Shown piece by piece: positions 35,110 through 43,991 of a stretch of 64,000 bases of DNA. Both the position numbers and the translations under genes were made by a program. The stretch covers positions 496,001 through 560,000 of the forward strand of contig NC_015496.1 in NCBI RefSeq assembly GCF_000212355.1, given 5' to 3'. Below the pieces are notes generated by a model, which saw nothing but the letters and a program-made list of their open reading frames with translations, did not search any database and was not told where the DNA came from. The first letter of the stretch is position 1. Each line of letters starts with the position of its first letter. This DNA is from Dokdonia sp. 4H-3-7-5. Lineage in GTDB: Bacteria; Bacteroidota; Bacteroidia; Flavobacteriales; Flavobacteriaceae.

Positions 35110-35844
35110 TCAATATTGACCTAATCCTTGTTTCTTCCAGTAGAACATCATTACAAATCCAAATAAAGCACCTCCAAAGTGAGCCCAATGTGCAATGTTT
35201 GCCCCAAAAATTGAAAAGCCTGTTACTCCAGAAAATAAATCTATCCCCACAATGATAGGTATAAAGTATTTAGCCTTGATAGGTACAGGAATAAATAGTA
35301 ATCCTAATGAAGCATTAGGAAACAGCATCCCAAACGCTACAAGTAATCCCATTATTGCACCAGATGCACCAACTGCAGGCACAGCGAATGACTCGTATAA
35401 CTCCTGAGCGGTTTCTCGTGGTATAACCTCACTAAATGAACCTGTACTTAGAATACTTTTTATATCCTCAGCATTAAAACCTAAGGCCATTATAGCATCG
35501 CTTGCGCTATTAAAATGATAATAATTGACGAGTGTATGTATAAGTGCTGCACCTAATCCTGCCGAAAAATAGAAGAATACAAATCGTTTTTGTCCAAGTG
35601 CATTTTCGATAGGGCTTCCAAACATCCAAAGCGCATACATATTAAAAAGTATGTGCATAGGGCTTCCCATATCATGCATAAACATATGCGTGAGTGGCTG
35701 CCATACTTGCCAGCTAGGATTTTCAACAAACCATAATGCAAATAATTGCATCGCTGGATCTGGTTTAATAATAAACAGAGATCCTAGATAGAAAATCACG
35801 TTAACTATCAGTAGTATTTTTACTGTTTCAGTTATTCTTCCCAT
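35110..35844 (-). CDS. Rhomboid family intramembrane serine protease
   Basis: 244 residues, about six membrane helices. Ser about 161 in VGASGAIMG and His about 222 in HWAHFGGALFGF form the catalytic dyad. HDMGSPMHILFNMYALWMFG is the conserved loop region. It lies two nt behind mutL on the same strand and directly before the second rhomboid gene. mutL followed by paired rhomboids is a neighbourhood I associate with Flavobacteriia; no functional link to mismatch repair is implied. Confidence 0.93.
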   Translation of the reverse strand: MGRITETVKILLIVNVIFYLGSLFIIKPDPAMQLFALWFVENPSWQVWQPLTHMFMHDMGSPMHILFNMYALWMFGSPIENALGQKRFVFFYFSAGLGAALIHTLVNYYHFNSASDAIMALGFNAEDIKSILSTGSFSEVIPRETAQELYESFAVPAVGASGAIMGLLVAFGMLFPNASLGLLFIPVPIKAKYFIPIIVGIDLFSGVTGFSIFGANIAHWAHFGGALFGFVMMFYWKKQGLGQY

Positions 35845-35846
35845 AC

Positions 35847-37721
35847 CTACTTAAATTTTCTTTCTAAGTCTTCACTTGTCATTGTCACAAACGTCTTGCG
35901 ATTAGTAGGTGAAATACTCGGTTCTTTACAAGCAAAAAGGCTATTTACTAGATGCTCTCTAGATGCACTATCTAATGATACGCCACCTTTTACAGCTAGA
36001 CTTTTTGCCATACTCTTAGCTAGTGTATCCGTTTGACTAAAGCCACTATCTGGCACCTCGTTTTCAAGATCACTTAGTAATTGATCTATCACCACTGGCA
36101 CTTGGCTCTCTGTGATAGAAGTAGGAATTCCGTTTATCTCAAGAATATCTCCGCTTATAGTCCCAAAGATAAAACCTGTGTTTTCTAGACCAGCTTTGAG
36201 TTCTTCAATAAGGGCTAGCTCTGTAGTACTATAAGCCAAGGTTAATGGAAATAACAATTGCTGACTTACAGATTCCTTTACCGTGATGTTACGCAAGAAC
36301 TCTTCATAAAGGACACGCTGGTGCGCTCTATGCTGATCTATAATCACCATCCCACTTTTGATGGTACTAACTATATACTTATTATTAAGTTGATAGGTAG
36401 ATGATTCATTTTGAGAAGACGAAGTCGGGGTACTATGCTTAGCACCATTAAGTCCGCTCTCAAACATATTTGGAGTACTCACCTCTTTCTCAAAAGTCAT
36501 GGTACTTACGGCAGTTGCTTGAGATTCCATCCCTTCATACATATTCTCCCACCCAGCAGCACTAGGCTTCTCAAATTCTGGACGTTGCGCTCCACGTTTT
36601 GGAGGCGCTACGTTTTCAAAGGGATTAAATGTGCGGTCTACTTCTATCTTAGGCGTCACAATACCCTTATTTTTATAATCATAAGGAGTATCGAGTTCGC
36701 TATCGCGATTAAAATCGAGTACTGGCGCAATACTAAATTGCCCTAAACTATGCTTGATGGTACTGCGTAGCATTGCGTATAATGCATGCTCATCATCAAA
36801 CTTTATCTCTGTCTTGGTAGGGTGTATATTAATATCAATCGTACTTGGATCTACCTTAAGGTATAAGAAGTAGCTCGCTCTAGCTCTTTCTGGCAAGAGA
36901 CCATCAAAAGCTGCCGTTACAGCATGATTGAGATATGCGCTTTTTATAAAACGATCATTTACAAAAAAGAACTGCTCCCCTCGTGTCTTCTTAGAAAACT
37001 CAGGTTTTACTACAAATCCGTCAATAGTAAGGATGTCTGTCTCTTCTTGAACGGGAACTAACTTCTCATTAGTCTTACCACCGAAAATAGCCACAATACG
37101 TTGTTTAAGATTCCCTTGAGGTAATTGAAACAACTCACCCTCATTATGATACATTGCAAAAGCAATATCTGGATGCGCAAGTGAAACACGTTGAAACTCG
37201 TCAATTACATGACGTAGCTCAACACTATTAGATTTTAAGAAATTACGCCTCGCTGGAATATTAAAAAACAGGTTTTTTACAGAAAGCGAAGTTCCCTTAG
37301 GCGTAGCACAAACCTCTTGTGCATTAATCTTACTACCTTCTATCTCTATGCGCGTTCCAACCTCTGCTCCTTCTGGACGCGTCTTAAGTTCTACATGAGC
37401 AACTGCGGCAATAGATGCAAGTGCTTCCCCACGAAAACCTTTTGTATTTAAATTAAATAAATCATCTGCTGTAGTAATCTTAGATGTCGCGTGACGTTCA
37501 AAACTCATGCGAGCATCAGTATCACTCATTCCTTTTCCATCATCTATGATCTGGATCAGGGTTTTACCAGCATCTTTTACTATAAGTTTAATGGTAGATG
37601 CTCCTGCATCTATAGCATTTTCAAGTAATTCTTTTACCACAGAAGCTGGACGTTGCACAACTTCTCCCGCAGCGATCTGGTTTGCTACGTGATCGGGTAA
37701 GAGTTTTATAATGTCTGCCAT
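35847..37721 (-). CDS. mutL: DNA mismatch repair protein MutL
   Basis: 624 residues. The N-terminal GHKL ATPase has IAAGEVVQRPASVVKELLENAIDAGA in outline, IDDGKGM and GFRGEALASI. A low-complexity linker (about 340-430) leads to the C-terminal dimerisation domain. There the endonuclease motif DQHAxxExxxxE reads DQHRAHQRVLYEE (from about residue 462), with Gln where the metal-binding Glu is expected, and the last motif is ACKEPSISPTNRKTF rather than a CPHGRP type. MutL couples mismatch recognition by MutS to strand removal. Confidence 0.96.
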   Translation of the reverse strand: MADIIKLLPDHVANQIAAGEVVQRPASVVKELLENAIDAGASTIKLIVKDAGKTLIQIIDDGKGMSDTDARMSFERHATSKITTADDLFNLNTKGFRGEALASIAAVAHVELKTRPEGAEVGTRIEIEGSKINAQEVCATPKGTSLSVKNLFFNIPARRNFLKSNSVELRHVIDEFQRVSLAHPDIAFAMYHNEGELFQLPQGNLKQRIVAIFGGKTNEKLVPVQEETDILTIDGFVVKPEFSKKTRGEQFFFVNDRFIKSAYLNHAVTAAFDGLLPERARASYFLYLKVDPSTIDINIHPTKTEIKFDDEHALYAMLRSTIKHSLGQFSIAPVLDFNRDSELDTPYDYKNKGIVTPKIEVDRTFNPFENVAPPKRGAQRPEFEKPSAAGWENMYEGMESQATAVSTMTFEKEVSTPNMFESGLNGAKHSTPTSSSQNESSTYQLNNKYIVSTIKSGMVIIDQHRAHQRVLYEEFLRNITVKESVSQQLLFPLTLAYSTTELALIEELKAGLENTGFIFGTISGDILEINGIPTSITESQVPVVIDQLLSDLENEVPDSGFSQTDTLAKSMAKSLAVKGGVSLDSASREHLVNSLFACKEPSISPTNRKTFVTMTSEDLERKFK

Positions 37722-37733
37722 TAGGACTTACGG

Positions 37734-38021
37734 TTATAGCGGATTTGTAAATATGGATAAGTCGAAGTCTATTATCCAAAGAAATAATAATACCATGAGA
37801 ATGAATACAATTGCGATTGTACGATTATATCCACCTTTACGACTTTCTTGGAGCTCATCCCACGCAGTAGTAAACTTTTTCTTTAGTCCACCATTGTAGT
37901 TAAGCGTTTTACGATGCTCATCAAAGCGTCCTTCTATCTTAAAAGGACTCCCTTCCTTATCGCTATTATAATAGCGCGGCTCGTAACTATACTTCTTGTT
38001 TGTGCGTTTTATAATTCCCAT
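37734..38021 (-). CDS. Small membrane protein (often mislabelled riboflavin synthase subunit beta)
   Basis: 95 residues: a basic N-terminus (GIIKRTNKKYSYEPRYYN), a middle segment with FDEHRKTLNYNGGLKKKFTTAW, and one membrane helix (about 69-88, IVFILMVLLFLWIIDF). It has no lumazine or riboflavin synthase features. Database copies carry that name probably because they sit beside ribH. Function unknown; likely an inner-membrane protein. It lies 12 nt upstream of mutL. Confidence 0.8.
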   Translation of the reverse strand: MGIIKRTNKKYSYEPRYYNSDKEGSPFKIEGRFDEHRKTLNYNGGLKKKFTTAWDELQESRKGGYNRTIAIVFILMVLLFLWIIDFDLSIFTNPL

Positions 38022-38172
38022 AATACTGTTGTTTCAAAGATACAATATCGTATCCAAAAAGCGTACCGTTCCATTCATTCTCCCTAGAGAATTAAGAACA
38101 ATCACACCAAACGGAAACACAAATAGTACAACAACTACTATGAGATATAAAAAATTATTGTTTGTTTATCAC

Positions 38173-38186
38173 GCTTTCGCGAAAGC
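38173..38186. repeat. GCTTTCGCGAAAGC palindrome, copy 12
   Basis: Perfect copy (18-bp extended form) 15 nt after the ribH stop. Confidence 0.95.
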
Positions 38187-38201
38187 GTAACCCTACAACA
38201 T

Positions 38202-38699
38202 TTAGAACTTTGCATCTTTTCTCAATTGCGCCATTTTTATAGCTGCAATCGCTGCTTCTGTTCCTTTATTACCGTGTATACCGCCACTACGAGCTCTAGA
38301 CTGCTCTATGTTATTATCTGTAAGTACACAGAAAATCACAGGAATATCTTGTTGCAAGTTCAGGTCCTTAATTCCTTGAGTCACTCCTTCACATACAAAA
38401 TCAAAATGCTTAGTCTCACCTTGAATCACGGTACCGATGACGATAATAGCATCTAGCATGTCATATGCCTGTATCATCTTTTTAGCTCCATAGATGAGCT
38501 CAAAGGCTCCTGGAACATTCCAGCGCACAATATTGTCGTTAATTGCCCCACAATCCTTTAAAGCGTCAAATACGCCTTTAAAGAGTCCTTCTGTGATCTC
38601 ATCGTTCCACTCAGAAACAACAATCCCAAACTTGAAGTCTTTCGAGTTTGGGATGGTTGCTTTATCATAGGCCGAGAGGTTGTTACCTGCTGTTGCCAT
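38202..38699 (-). CDS. ribH: 6,7-dimethyl-8-ribityllumazine synthase
   Basis: 165 residues, normal length. It condenses 5-amino-6-ribitylaminouracil with 3,4-dihydroxy-2-butanone 4-phosphate; sixty-subunit shells are common in the family. Motifs: FGIVVSEWN, VPGAFELIYGAKKM, GTVIQGETKHFDFVC (with the catalytic His) and VTQGIKDL. It follows the TPR gene by 50 nt. Other riboflavin genes are absent here apart from ribD at 3.7 kb. Confidence 0.97.
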   Translation of the reverse strand: MATAGNNLSAYDKATIPNSKDFKFGIVVSEWNDEITEGLFKGVFDALKDCGAINDNIVRWNVPGAFELIYGAKKMIQAYDMLDAIIVIGTVIQGETKHFDFVCEGVTQGIKDLNLQQDIPVIFCVLTDNNIEQSRARSGGIHGNKGTEAAIAAIKMAQLRKDAKF

Positions 38700-38749
38700 A
38701 ATAGTAATTTATGTTATAGTACAAAGCGCTTTAAATGCGCTAGTCTATG

Positions 38750-39535
38750 TTATTTTGCTGCTTGCGCGCGACCTAAGTATAAGTCTACTTGACTTGCATA
38801 CTCAGATGTTGCATACTCTTCTTTAATACGAGTAAGATGCTTTACTGCTGCATCCATCTTTCCTAGATCGATTGCTGCTACACCTGCTTTAAATAAGAAA
38901 CGTGGTGTTGTAAAGTCATTTGCGTTCATCCCTGCTGCTTTCTCATAATAATCAAGAGCCTCATCTGCTTGACCTAGTTGCATGAATGCGTCACCTATTG
39001 CTCCTTTTGCAAGTGGTGCTAGCATTTTATCATCACTAGAAAAATCTTGCAAGTGAGTAATTGCGTTTTGATAATCTTTAATCTCAAGGTAAGACATTCC
39101 AGCATAATAGTGAGCAAGGTTACCAGAAGGAGTTCCTCCATAGTTATCTGCTACGTCTAAAAGACCGTACTTACCGTTCTTTCCATTAAGTGCCACCATA
39201 TATAGTGAATCTTTAACAGAAGTATTTGTTGCTTCTAGTGCTGTTGTAAAGCTTTCTTGAGCAACTACAAGCTCATTTGCTGCTTCTGCTCTTGCAGGTT
39301 CTGCAACAAATTTACTGTATGCTAGGTACAATAAAGCAATCACAAGGATAGCTATGATAACTCCTATCACAGGTTTTTGGTTTTTTTCAAACCACTCCTC
39401 TGCTTTATTCGCTCCTTCATCTAGTGATTCAAAGACCTCTGCCGTTGTGCTTTCGCTATCATCTATAAACTCTTCAACTTCTTCCTTTTCAGGCTTCGTT
39501 TTCGATTTATATCCTCTTTTATTATATGTTGCCAT
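38750..39535 (-). CDS. Membrane-anchored TPR protein (YfgM-like)
   Basis: 261 residues. An acidic N-terminus (about 1-50) precedes a single helix at about 56-77 (VIGVIIAILVIALLYLAYSKF in outline). TPR-type helical pairs then run to the end, for example GNLAHYYAGMSYLEIKDYQNAI and AIGDAFMQLGQADEALDYYEKA. This resembles YfgM/BamD-like periplasmic TPR proteins that assist envelope protein folding. Partner unknown. Confidence 0.88.
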   Translation of the reverse strand: MATYNKRGYKSKTKPEKEEVEEFIDDSESTTAEVFESLDEGANKAEEWFEKNQKPVIGVIIAILVIALLYLAYSKFVAEPARAEAANELVVAQESFTTALEATNTSVKDSLYMVALNGKNGKYGLLDVADNYGGTPSGNLAHYYAGMSYLEIKDYQNAITHLQDFSSDDKMLAPLAKGAIGDAFMQLGQADEALDYYEKAAGMNANDFTTPRFLFKAGVAAIDLGKMDAAVKHLTRIKEEYATSEYASQVDLYLGRAQAAK

Positions 39536-39678
39536 ATTTCGTCGTTTATTAGTCGGGCAAAAATATAATATTTATTGAATTATGAAAGGGAAATTAATGC
39601 TTAATTTTGAAGACTAATAAAGCACTATTACTAGATGTACTAAGCTTTTGTAAAAGCGTTGCACACCTACACCACCCT

Positions 39679-40770
39679 ATGATTCTGAAATCTCTCTCTC
39701 TTATCAACTACAAGAATTTTGAGTCCAAGGACTTTACCTTTGATGCAAAAATAAATTGTTTCGTCGGAAATAACGGCGTGGGGAAGACTAATATACTCGA
39801 TGCGATTTATCACTTATCCTTTGGTAAAAGCTACTTTAATCCAGTTACTAGTCAGAACATAAATCACGATGCAGATTTCTTTGTAGTAAACGGAGTTTAT
39901 GAAAAAGACGGTCGTGATGAGAAAGTCGTGGTTAGCGCAAAAAAAGGTAGCAAGAAAGTAATAAAACGCAATGCTAAGATATACGAGCGTTTTGCAGATC
40001 ACATAGGCTTTTTACCACTTGTTATTATCTCACCAGCAGATAGAGATCTTATTACCGAAGGAAGTGACACCCGCCGTAAATTCATAGATGGCGTAATCTC
40101 ACAAAGTGACAAAAGCTACCTCTCTAACCTTCTAGGATATTCTAAAATACTTGCTCAAAGAAATGCCTTGCTCAAATATTTTGCAGCAAATAGCACCTTT
40201 AATGCAGATACACTCGCCGTTTACAATGAGCAACTTGAAGGCTTTGGAACTCCTATTTTTGAAAAGCGCAAACAGTTTTTAGAACGCTTTGCTCCTATAT
40301 TTAACGAGCGCTACAAAGCGATAAGTGGCGGCACAGAGCATGTGACACTTACCTACAGCAGTACACTAAGCGACATGCCGCTCAAGCACTCTCTTACTAA
40401 TGCGCTAGCAAAAGATCGCTCCTTGCAATACACAAGCGTAGGTATTCATAAAGATGATCTTCAATTTGAAATTAATGGTCATCCCGTAAAAAAGTTTGGA
40501 AGTCAAGGTCAGCAAAAATCATATCTCATTGCCTTAAAACTAGCACAGTTTGATTTTATAAAGCAAGAAAGTGGCACCACGCCGCTACTGTTACTTGATG
40601 ATATTTTTGACAAGCTAGATGAAAGTCGAGTGCAACACATCATTGAGCTAGTAAACACCAATGATTTTGGCCAACTATTTATAAGTGACACCCATCCGGA
40701 ACGCACGGAAAGTGTGGTGAAAAATATTCATCAGAGTTATGAGCTTTTTCATCTGGAACGCGCTCAATAA
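39679..40770 (+). CDS. recF: DNA replication and repair protein RecF
   Basis: About 363 residues from ATG 39679, which gives the usual start [14 protein letters not shown]; a TTG 72 nt upstream is unlikely. The SMC-like ATPase has Walker [10 protein letters not shown], signature [17 protein letters not shown] and Walker [16 protein letters not shown]. RecF loads RecA at gaps with RecO and RecR. Divergent from the TPR gene. A lipoprotein gene and a DciA-like gene follow in the same direction. Confidence 0.96.
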   Translation: MILKSLSLINYKNFESKDFTFDAKINCFVGNNGVGKTNILDAIYHLSFGKSYFNPVTSQNINHDADFFVVNGVYEKDGRDEKVVVSAKKGSKKVIKRNAKIYERFADHIGFLPLVIISPADRDLITEGSDTRRKFIDGVISQSDKSYLSNLLGYSKILAQRNALLKYFAANSTFNADTLAVYNEQLEGFGTPIFEKRKQFLERFAPIFNERYKAISGGTEHVTLTYSSTLSDMPLKHSLTNALAKDRSLQYTSVGIHKDDLQFEINGHPVKKFGSQGQQKSYLIALKLAQFDFIKQESGTTPLLLLDDIFDKLDESRVQHIIELVNTNDFGQLFISDTHPERTESVVKNIHQSYELFHLERAQ

Positions 40771-40817
40771 GACATTCTTTTTATCGTATTTTGCATTTCA
40801 ACTTTTAGTACACTTTC

Positions 40818-41234
40818 GTGAAAAATTTATACCTACTACTCATTCTAGCCATCACTCTAGGCTGCACACAGTCTAATGAGGAAAAACTAAAACACATAAG
40901 CGGTTATTGGGAAATTGCTTCCATTGAAAACCTTAACGGACAAGTAAAAGAGTTCAGCATGAGTCAGAATATTGACTTCTTTGAAGTAAATGCAGACGGA
41001 AAGGGTGTTCGTAAAAAAGTACAACCTAACGTAGTAGGAGAATTTACAACGTCGCAATCTAGCGAAAACATCAATGTAGTTTACAAGGATGATTTATTAC
41101 TACTAGAATATGCTACTCCGATGGACACCTGGCAAGAAATCGTAAAGAAAGCAACTACCGATGAGCTTGTCTTAATCAATGAAGATGGACTCATATATAC
41201 TTACAGAAAATACACACCCCTAGCACTCGATTAA
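40818..41234 (+). CDS. Lipocalin-like lipoprotein
   Basis: 138 residues from GTG 40818. A lipobox (LAITLGCTQ) directs lipid anchoring. The rest is a small beta domain (ISGYWEIASIENLNGQVKEF ... LIYTYRKY), like short lipocalin-type lipoproteins of Bacteroidota. Function unknown. The stop overlaps the start of the DUF721 gene (TAATG), so it is translated in the same operon as the DciA-like protein. Confidence 0.8.
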   Translation: MKNLYLLLILAITLGCTQSNEEKLKHISGYWEIASIENLNGQVKEFSMSQNIDFFEVNADGKGVRKKVQPNVVGEFTTSQSSENINVVYKDDLLLLEYATPMDTWQEIVKKATTDELVLINEDGLIYTYRKYTPLALD

Positions 41235-41527
41235 TGGCAAAAAGAAACACAGACCCTATTTCCATAAGTCAGGCCTTAGGAGAATTTGTTGAAAAGAATA
41301 AACTCAACAAAGGAATGGATAAAGTGGATGTTACAGGCGCATGGTTTGCACTCAATCCAGCTTTTGAAACCTACACTACTTCCATACGTTTTGAGAGGGA
41401 AACACTATTTGTAAACCTAAGCTCTTCCGTCTTTAGAGAAGAACTCTCTTATGGAAAGGAAAAAATTCTCAAAATGATCAATGAAGAATTAGGTAGAGAG
41501 GTTGTGAAGAAGATTGTGTTGCGGTAA
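41234..41527 (+). CDS. DUF721 protein (DciA-like helicase loader candidate)
   Basis: 97 residues covering a DUF721 domain. DUF721/DciA proteins load the replicative helicase DnaB in bacteria that lack DnaC or DnaI. The typical pattern is GEFVEKNKLNKGMDKVDVTGAWFALNP then LFVNLSSSVFREELSYGKEKIL. Its position behind recF, in a replication-repair setting, supports this role, though the Bacteroidota version is shorter than the actinobacterial one. A strong terminator follows. Confidence 0.85.
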   Translation: MAKRNTDPISISQALGEFVEKNKLNKGMDKVDVTGAWFALNPAFETYTTSIRFERETLFVNLSSSVFREELSYGKEKILKMINEELGREVVKKIVLR

Positions 41528-41548
41528 TCATCCGTAATAGATAAGCAT

Positions 41549-41582
41549 AAAAAAAGCGAGACTTTCAGTCTCGCTTTTTTTA
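41549..41582. terminator. Bidirectional terminator between DUF721 and argS
   Basis: An 8-bp GCGAGACT / AGTCTCGC stem with a 3-nt loop is flanked by A7 on the left and T8 on the right, so it works for both convergent genes. Confidence 0.92.
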
Positions 41583-41598
41583 TGTGTAATTGATCTCC

Positions 41599-43377
41599 CT
41601 ACATACGTTCTGGAACCTCAATCCCAAGCAAGCTGAAGGCACTTTCTATTACCAGCCCTACTTCTTTACTAAGCGCTACACGGAAACTTTGATCCTCTAT
41701 ATTATCTGTACCCAAAATCTGTACTTGCTGGAAGAATGAGTTATATTCTTTTACCAAATCATAGGTATAGTTTGCAATAATGGCAGGACTCTTTTGCGCC
41801 GCAGCCAGTTGTATGGTTGCTGGATATTCTTGAATGATTTTAAGTAATTCCTTTTCTTTAGGATGCAATGTTCTTTCCTGAGCAATTTCCACAGGAACAT
41901 TCATTTCCTTTGCCTTGCGCAAGATTGCCTGGATACGTACGTAAGTATACTGTATAAAAGGACCTGTATTCCCTTGAAAATCTACAGACTCCTTAGGGTC
42001 AAATAAAATACGCTTCTTAGGATCTACTTTTAATATGTAGTACTTAAGAGCTCCAAGACCTATCGTCTTATAAAGTGCTTTTTTCTCTTCATCAGAGTAG
42101 CCTTCTAGTTTCCCTAATTCTTCAGAGATTTCACCTGCTGTTTGTGCAACTTCGTTTATGAGATCATCTGCATCTACTACAGTTCCCTCACGAGATTTCA
42201 TTTTTCCAGAAGGAAGATCTACCATACCATAACTTAGATGGAACAGGTTCTCTGCCCAGTCGTATCCTAGTTTTTTAAGAATCAAGAACAATACTTGGAA
42301 GTGATAATCCTGCTCGTTACCTACGGTATAAATCATACCGCCTACATCTGGATGGTCTTTTACACGTTGTATTGCAGTACCTATATCCTGCGTCATGTAT
42401 ACCGCAGTACCATCTGCACGCAACACAATTTTTCTATCTAGACCATCTTCTGTAAGGTCACACCATACAGAACCATCTGGATCTTGCTCAAAAACTCCCT
42501 TTGCAAGACCTTCTTCTATATTATCTTTCCCAAGTAAGTATGTGTTACTCTCATAGTAATAGCTATCAAAATCTACTCCTATATTTTTATAAGTAACTTC
42601 AAATCCGTCATATACCCACTCGTTCATCTTCTTCCACAAGGCAACAACCTCAGCATCTCCAGCTTCCCACTTGCGTAGCATTTCTTGAGCTTCAAGAATA
42701 AGCGGTGCTTCCTTCTTTGCTTCTTCTTCTGTTTTTCCAGCAGCAACTAAATCTGCTATTTGCTTTTTATATTCTTGGTCAAACTTCACATAATAATTCC
42801 CGACCAACTTATCTCCTTTAAGACCTGTAGATTCTGGCGTCTCGCCATTACCAAAACGCTCCCAAGCGAGCATAGATTTACAAATATGAATCCCACGATC
42901 ATTAATGATCTGCGTTTTATACACTTTTGATCCTGCAGCTTTAATAATTTCAGACACAGAGTATCCCAGTAATACATTACGCACGTGACCTAAGTGAAGT
43001 GGCTTATTTGTGTTAGGTGATGAGTACTCCACCATTACTGCCTTTCCAGACTCTGGTGTTCTTCCAAAATTTTCGGCTGCTTGTATATCTGCAAATGAAG
43101 ACATATAAAAGCTATCTGCAATTACAAGATTCAAGAAACCTTTAACCACATTAAATGCAGTGATCTCTGCCACATGCTCCACAAGGTATTCCCCTATTTG
43201 TGTGCCTATTTGCACAGGGTTTCCTTTTACCACTCTAAGCATCGGGAAGACTACCACCGTAATATCTCCTTCAAATTCTTTCCGCGTTGCTTGAAATTCC
43301 ACTTCTGGAAGCGTTGCGTTGAATAGTTGGCTTACTGCCGTTTTTACGTGAGTTTCAATGGTAGATTGTAAAGACAT
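41599..43377 (-). CDS. argS: Arginine-tRNA ligase
   Basis: 592 residues, full length. The HIGH-type motif is HLGH at about 128-131 and the KMSKS-type motif is GKMKSREGT. The N-terminal Add1 domain and the C-terminal anticodon-binding domain (YNSFFQQVQILG) are present. Cytoplasmic class I synthetase charging tRNA-Arg. It stands alone, with a palindrome copy 37 nt upstream of its ATG. Confidence 0.98.
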   Translation of the reverse strand: MSLQSTIETHVKTAVSQLFNATLPEVEFQATRKEFEGDITVVVFPMLRVVKGNPVQIGTQIGEYLVEHVAEITAFNVVKGFLNLVIADSFYMSSFADIQAAENFGRTPESGKAVMVEYSSPNTNKPLHLGHVRNVLLGYSVSEIIKAAGSKVYKTQIINDRGIHICKSMLAWERFGNGETPESTGLKGDKLVGNYYVKFDQEYKKQIADLVAAGKTEEEAKKEAPLILEAQEMLRKWEAGDAEVVALWKKMNEWVYDGFEVTYKNIGVDFDSYYYESNTYLLGKDNIEEGLAKGVFEQDPDGSVWCDLTEDGLDRKIVLRADGTAVYMTQDIGTAIQRVKDHPDVGGMIYTVGNEQDYHFQVLFLILKKLGYDWAENLFHLSYGMVDLPSGKMKSREGTVVDADDLINEVAQTAGEISEELGKLEGYSDEEKKALYKTIGLGALKYYILKVDPKKRILFDPKESVDFQGNTGPFIQYTYVRIQAILRKAKEMNVPVEIAQERTLHPKEKELLKIIQEYPATIQLAAAQKSPAIIANYTYDLVKEYNSFFQQVQILGTDNIEDQSFRVALSKEVGLVIESAFSLLGIEVPERM

Positions 43378-43413
43378 AGATTCTTAATGATTGGTACTGG
43401 TTGGGTTTGTTAC

Positions 43414-43427
43414 GCTTTCGCGAAAGC
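43414..43427. repeat. GCTTTCGCGAAAGC palindrome, copy 13
   Basis: Perfect copy (18-bp extended form) 37 nt upstream of argS. Confidence 0.95.
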
Positions 43428-43554
43428 GTAATAGAAACATTTATAAAACGTAAAAATCCCCTATTTACGGGTATTACGTGAAGCACAAAGATATGTGAAA
43501 ATTGAAAGTTAGCGCACAGAATCCATAGCGAAACTCGTATCTTTAAAAGAAAAA

Positions 43555-43986
43555 ATGCTATTAAATGTATCTTACAACAACCCAGATGTAAAACGCAAAA
43601 TAGATGCCGAGGTGGGTGAAGCCTTTGGACTACGCGAGCGCATCAAACAAGGCGGCATAGGAATAGGACACTTAGTGATCACAGAATCAAGTGTACAGAT
43701 TCAAAATTTTCTTGCGCTAGATAAATATCGCAACAAGTGCAACATAGAGTTGCGACCAAGAGGAATTATCGTAGGCTTTAGAGCATTACTAGACAGTTAT
43801 GCGCTGATAATCCCATACTGGAAATTAAACCTCTACAAAGGACGCGCCGAGGAATATAGCATCTATCGTGACAGTTATTTCATTAAGATAGAGGCAAAAG
43901 CAAAGGATAAAAAAGTACATAACTTTATCAAACGTATTCTTCAAGAAAAAGCTGCACAAGCTCCTACTAACATAGACGACCTTTAA
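43555..43986 (+). CDS. Conserved hypothetical protein, soluble
   Basis: 143 residues; no characterised family recognised. No signal peptide or helix. The strand-rich middle (GIGHLVITESSVQIQ, CNIELRPRGIIVGFRALLDSYALIIPYWKLNLYKG in outline) and the terminal helix (VHNFIKRILQEKA) resemble a PH-like or small beta-barrel fold. It ends 5 nt before the SDR gene, so both are probably expressed together; any joint role is unknown. Confidence 0.8.
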   Translation: MLLNVSYNNPDVKRKIDAEVGEAFGLRERIKQGGIGIGHLVITESSVQIQNFLALDKYRNKCNIELRPRGIIVGFRALLDSYALIIPYWKLNLYKGRAEEYSIYRDSYFIKIEAKAKDKKVHNFIKRILQEKAAQAPTNIDDL

Positions 43987-43991
43987 ACCAT

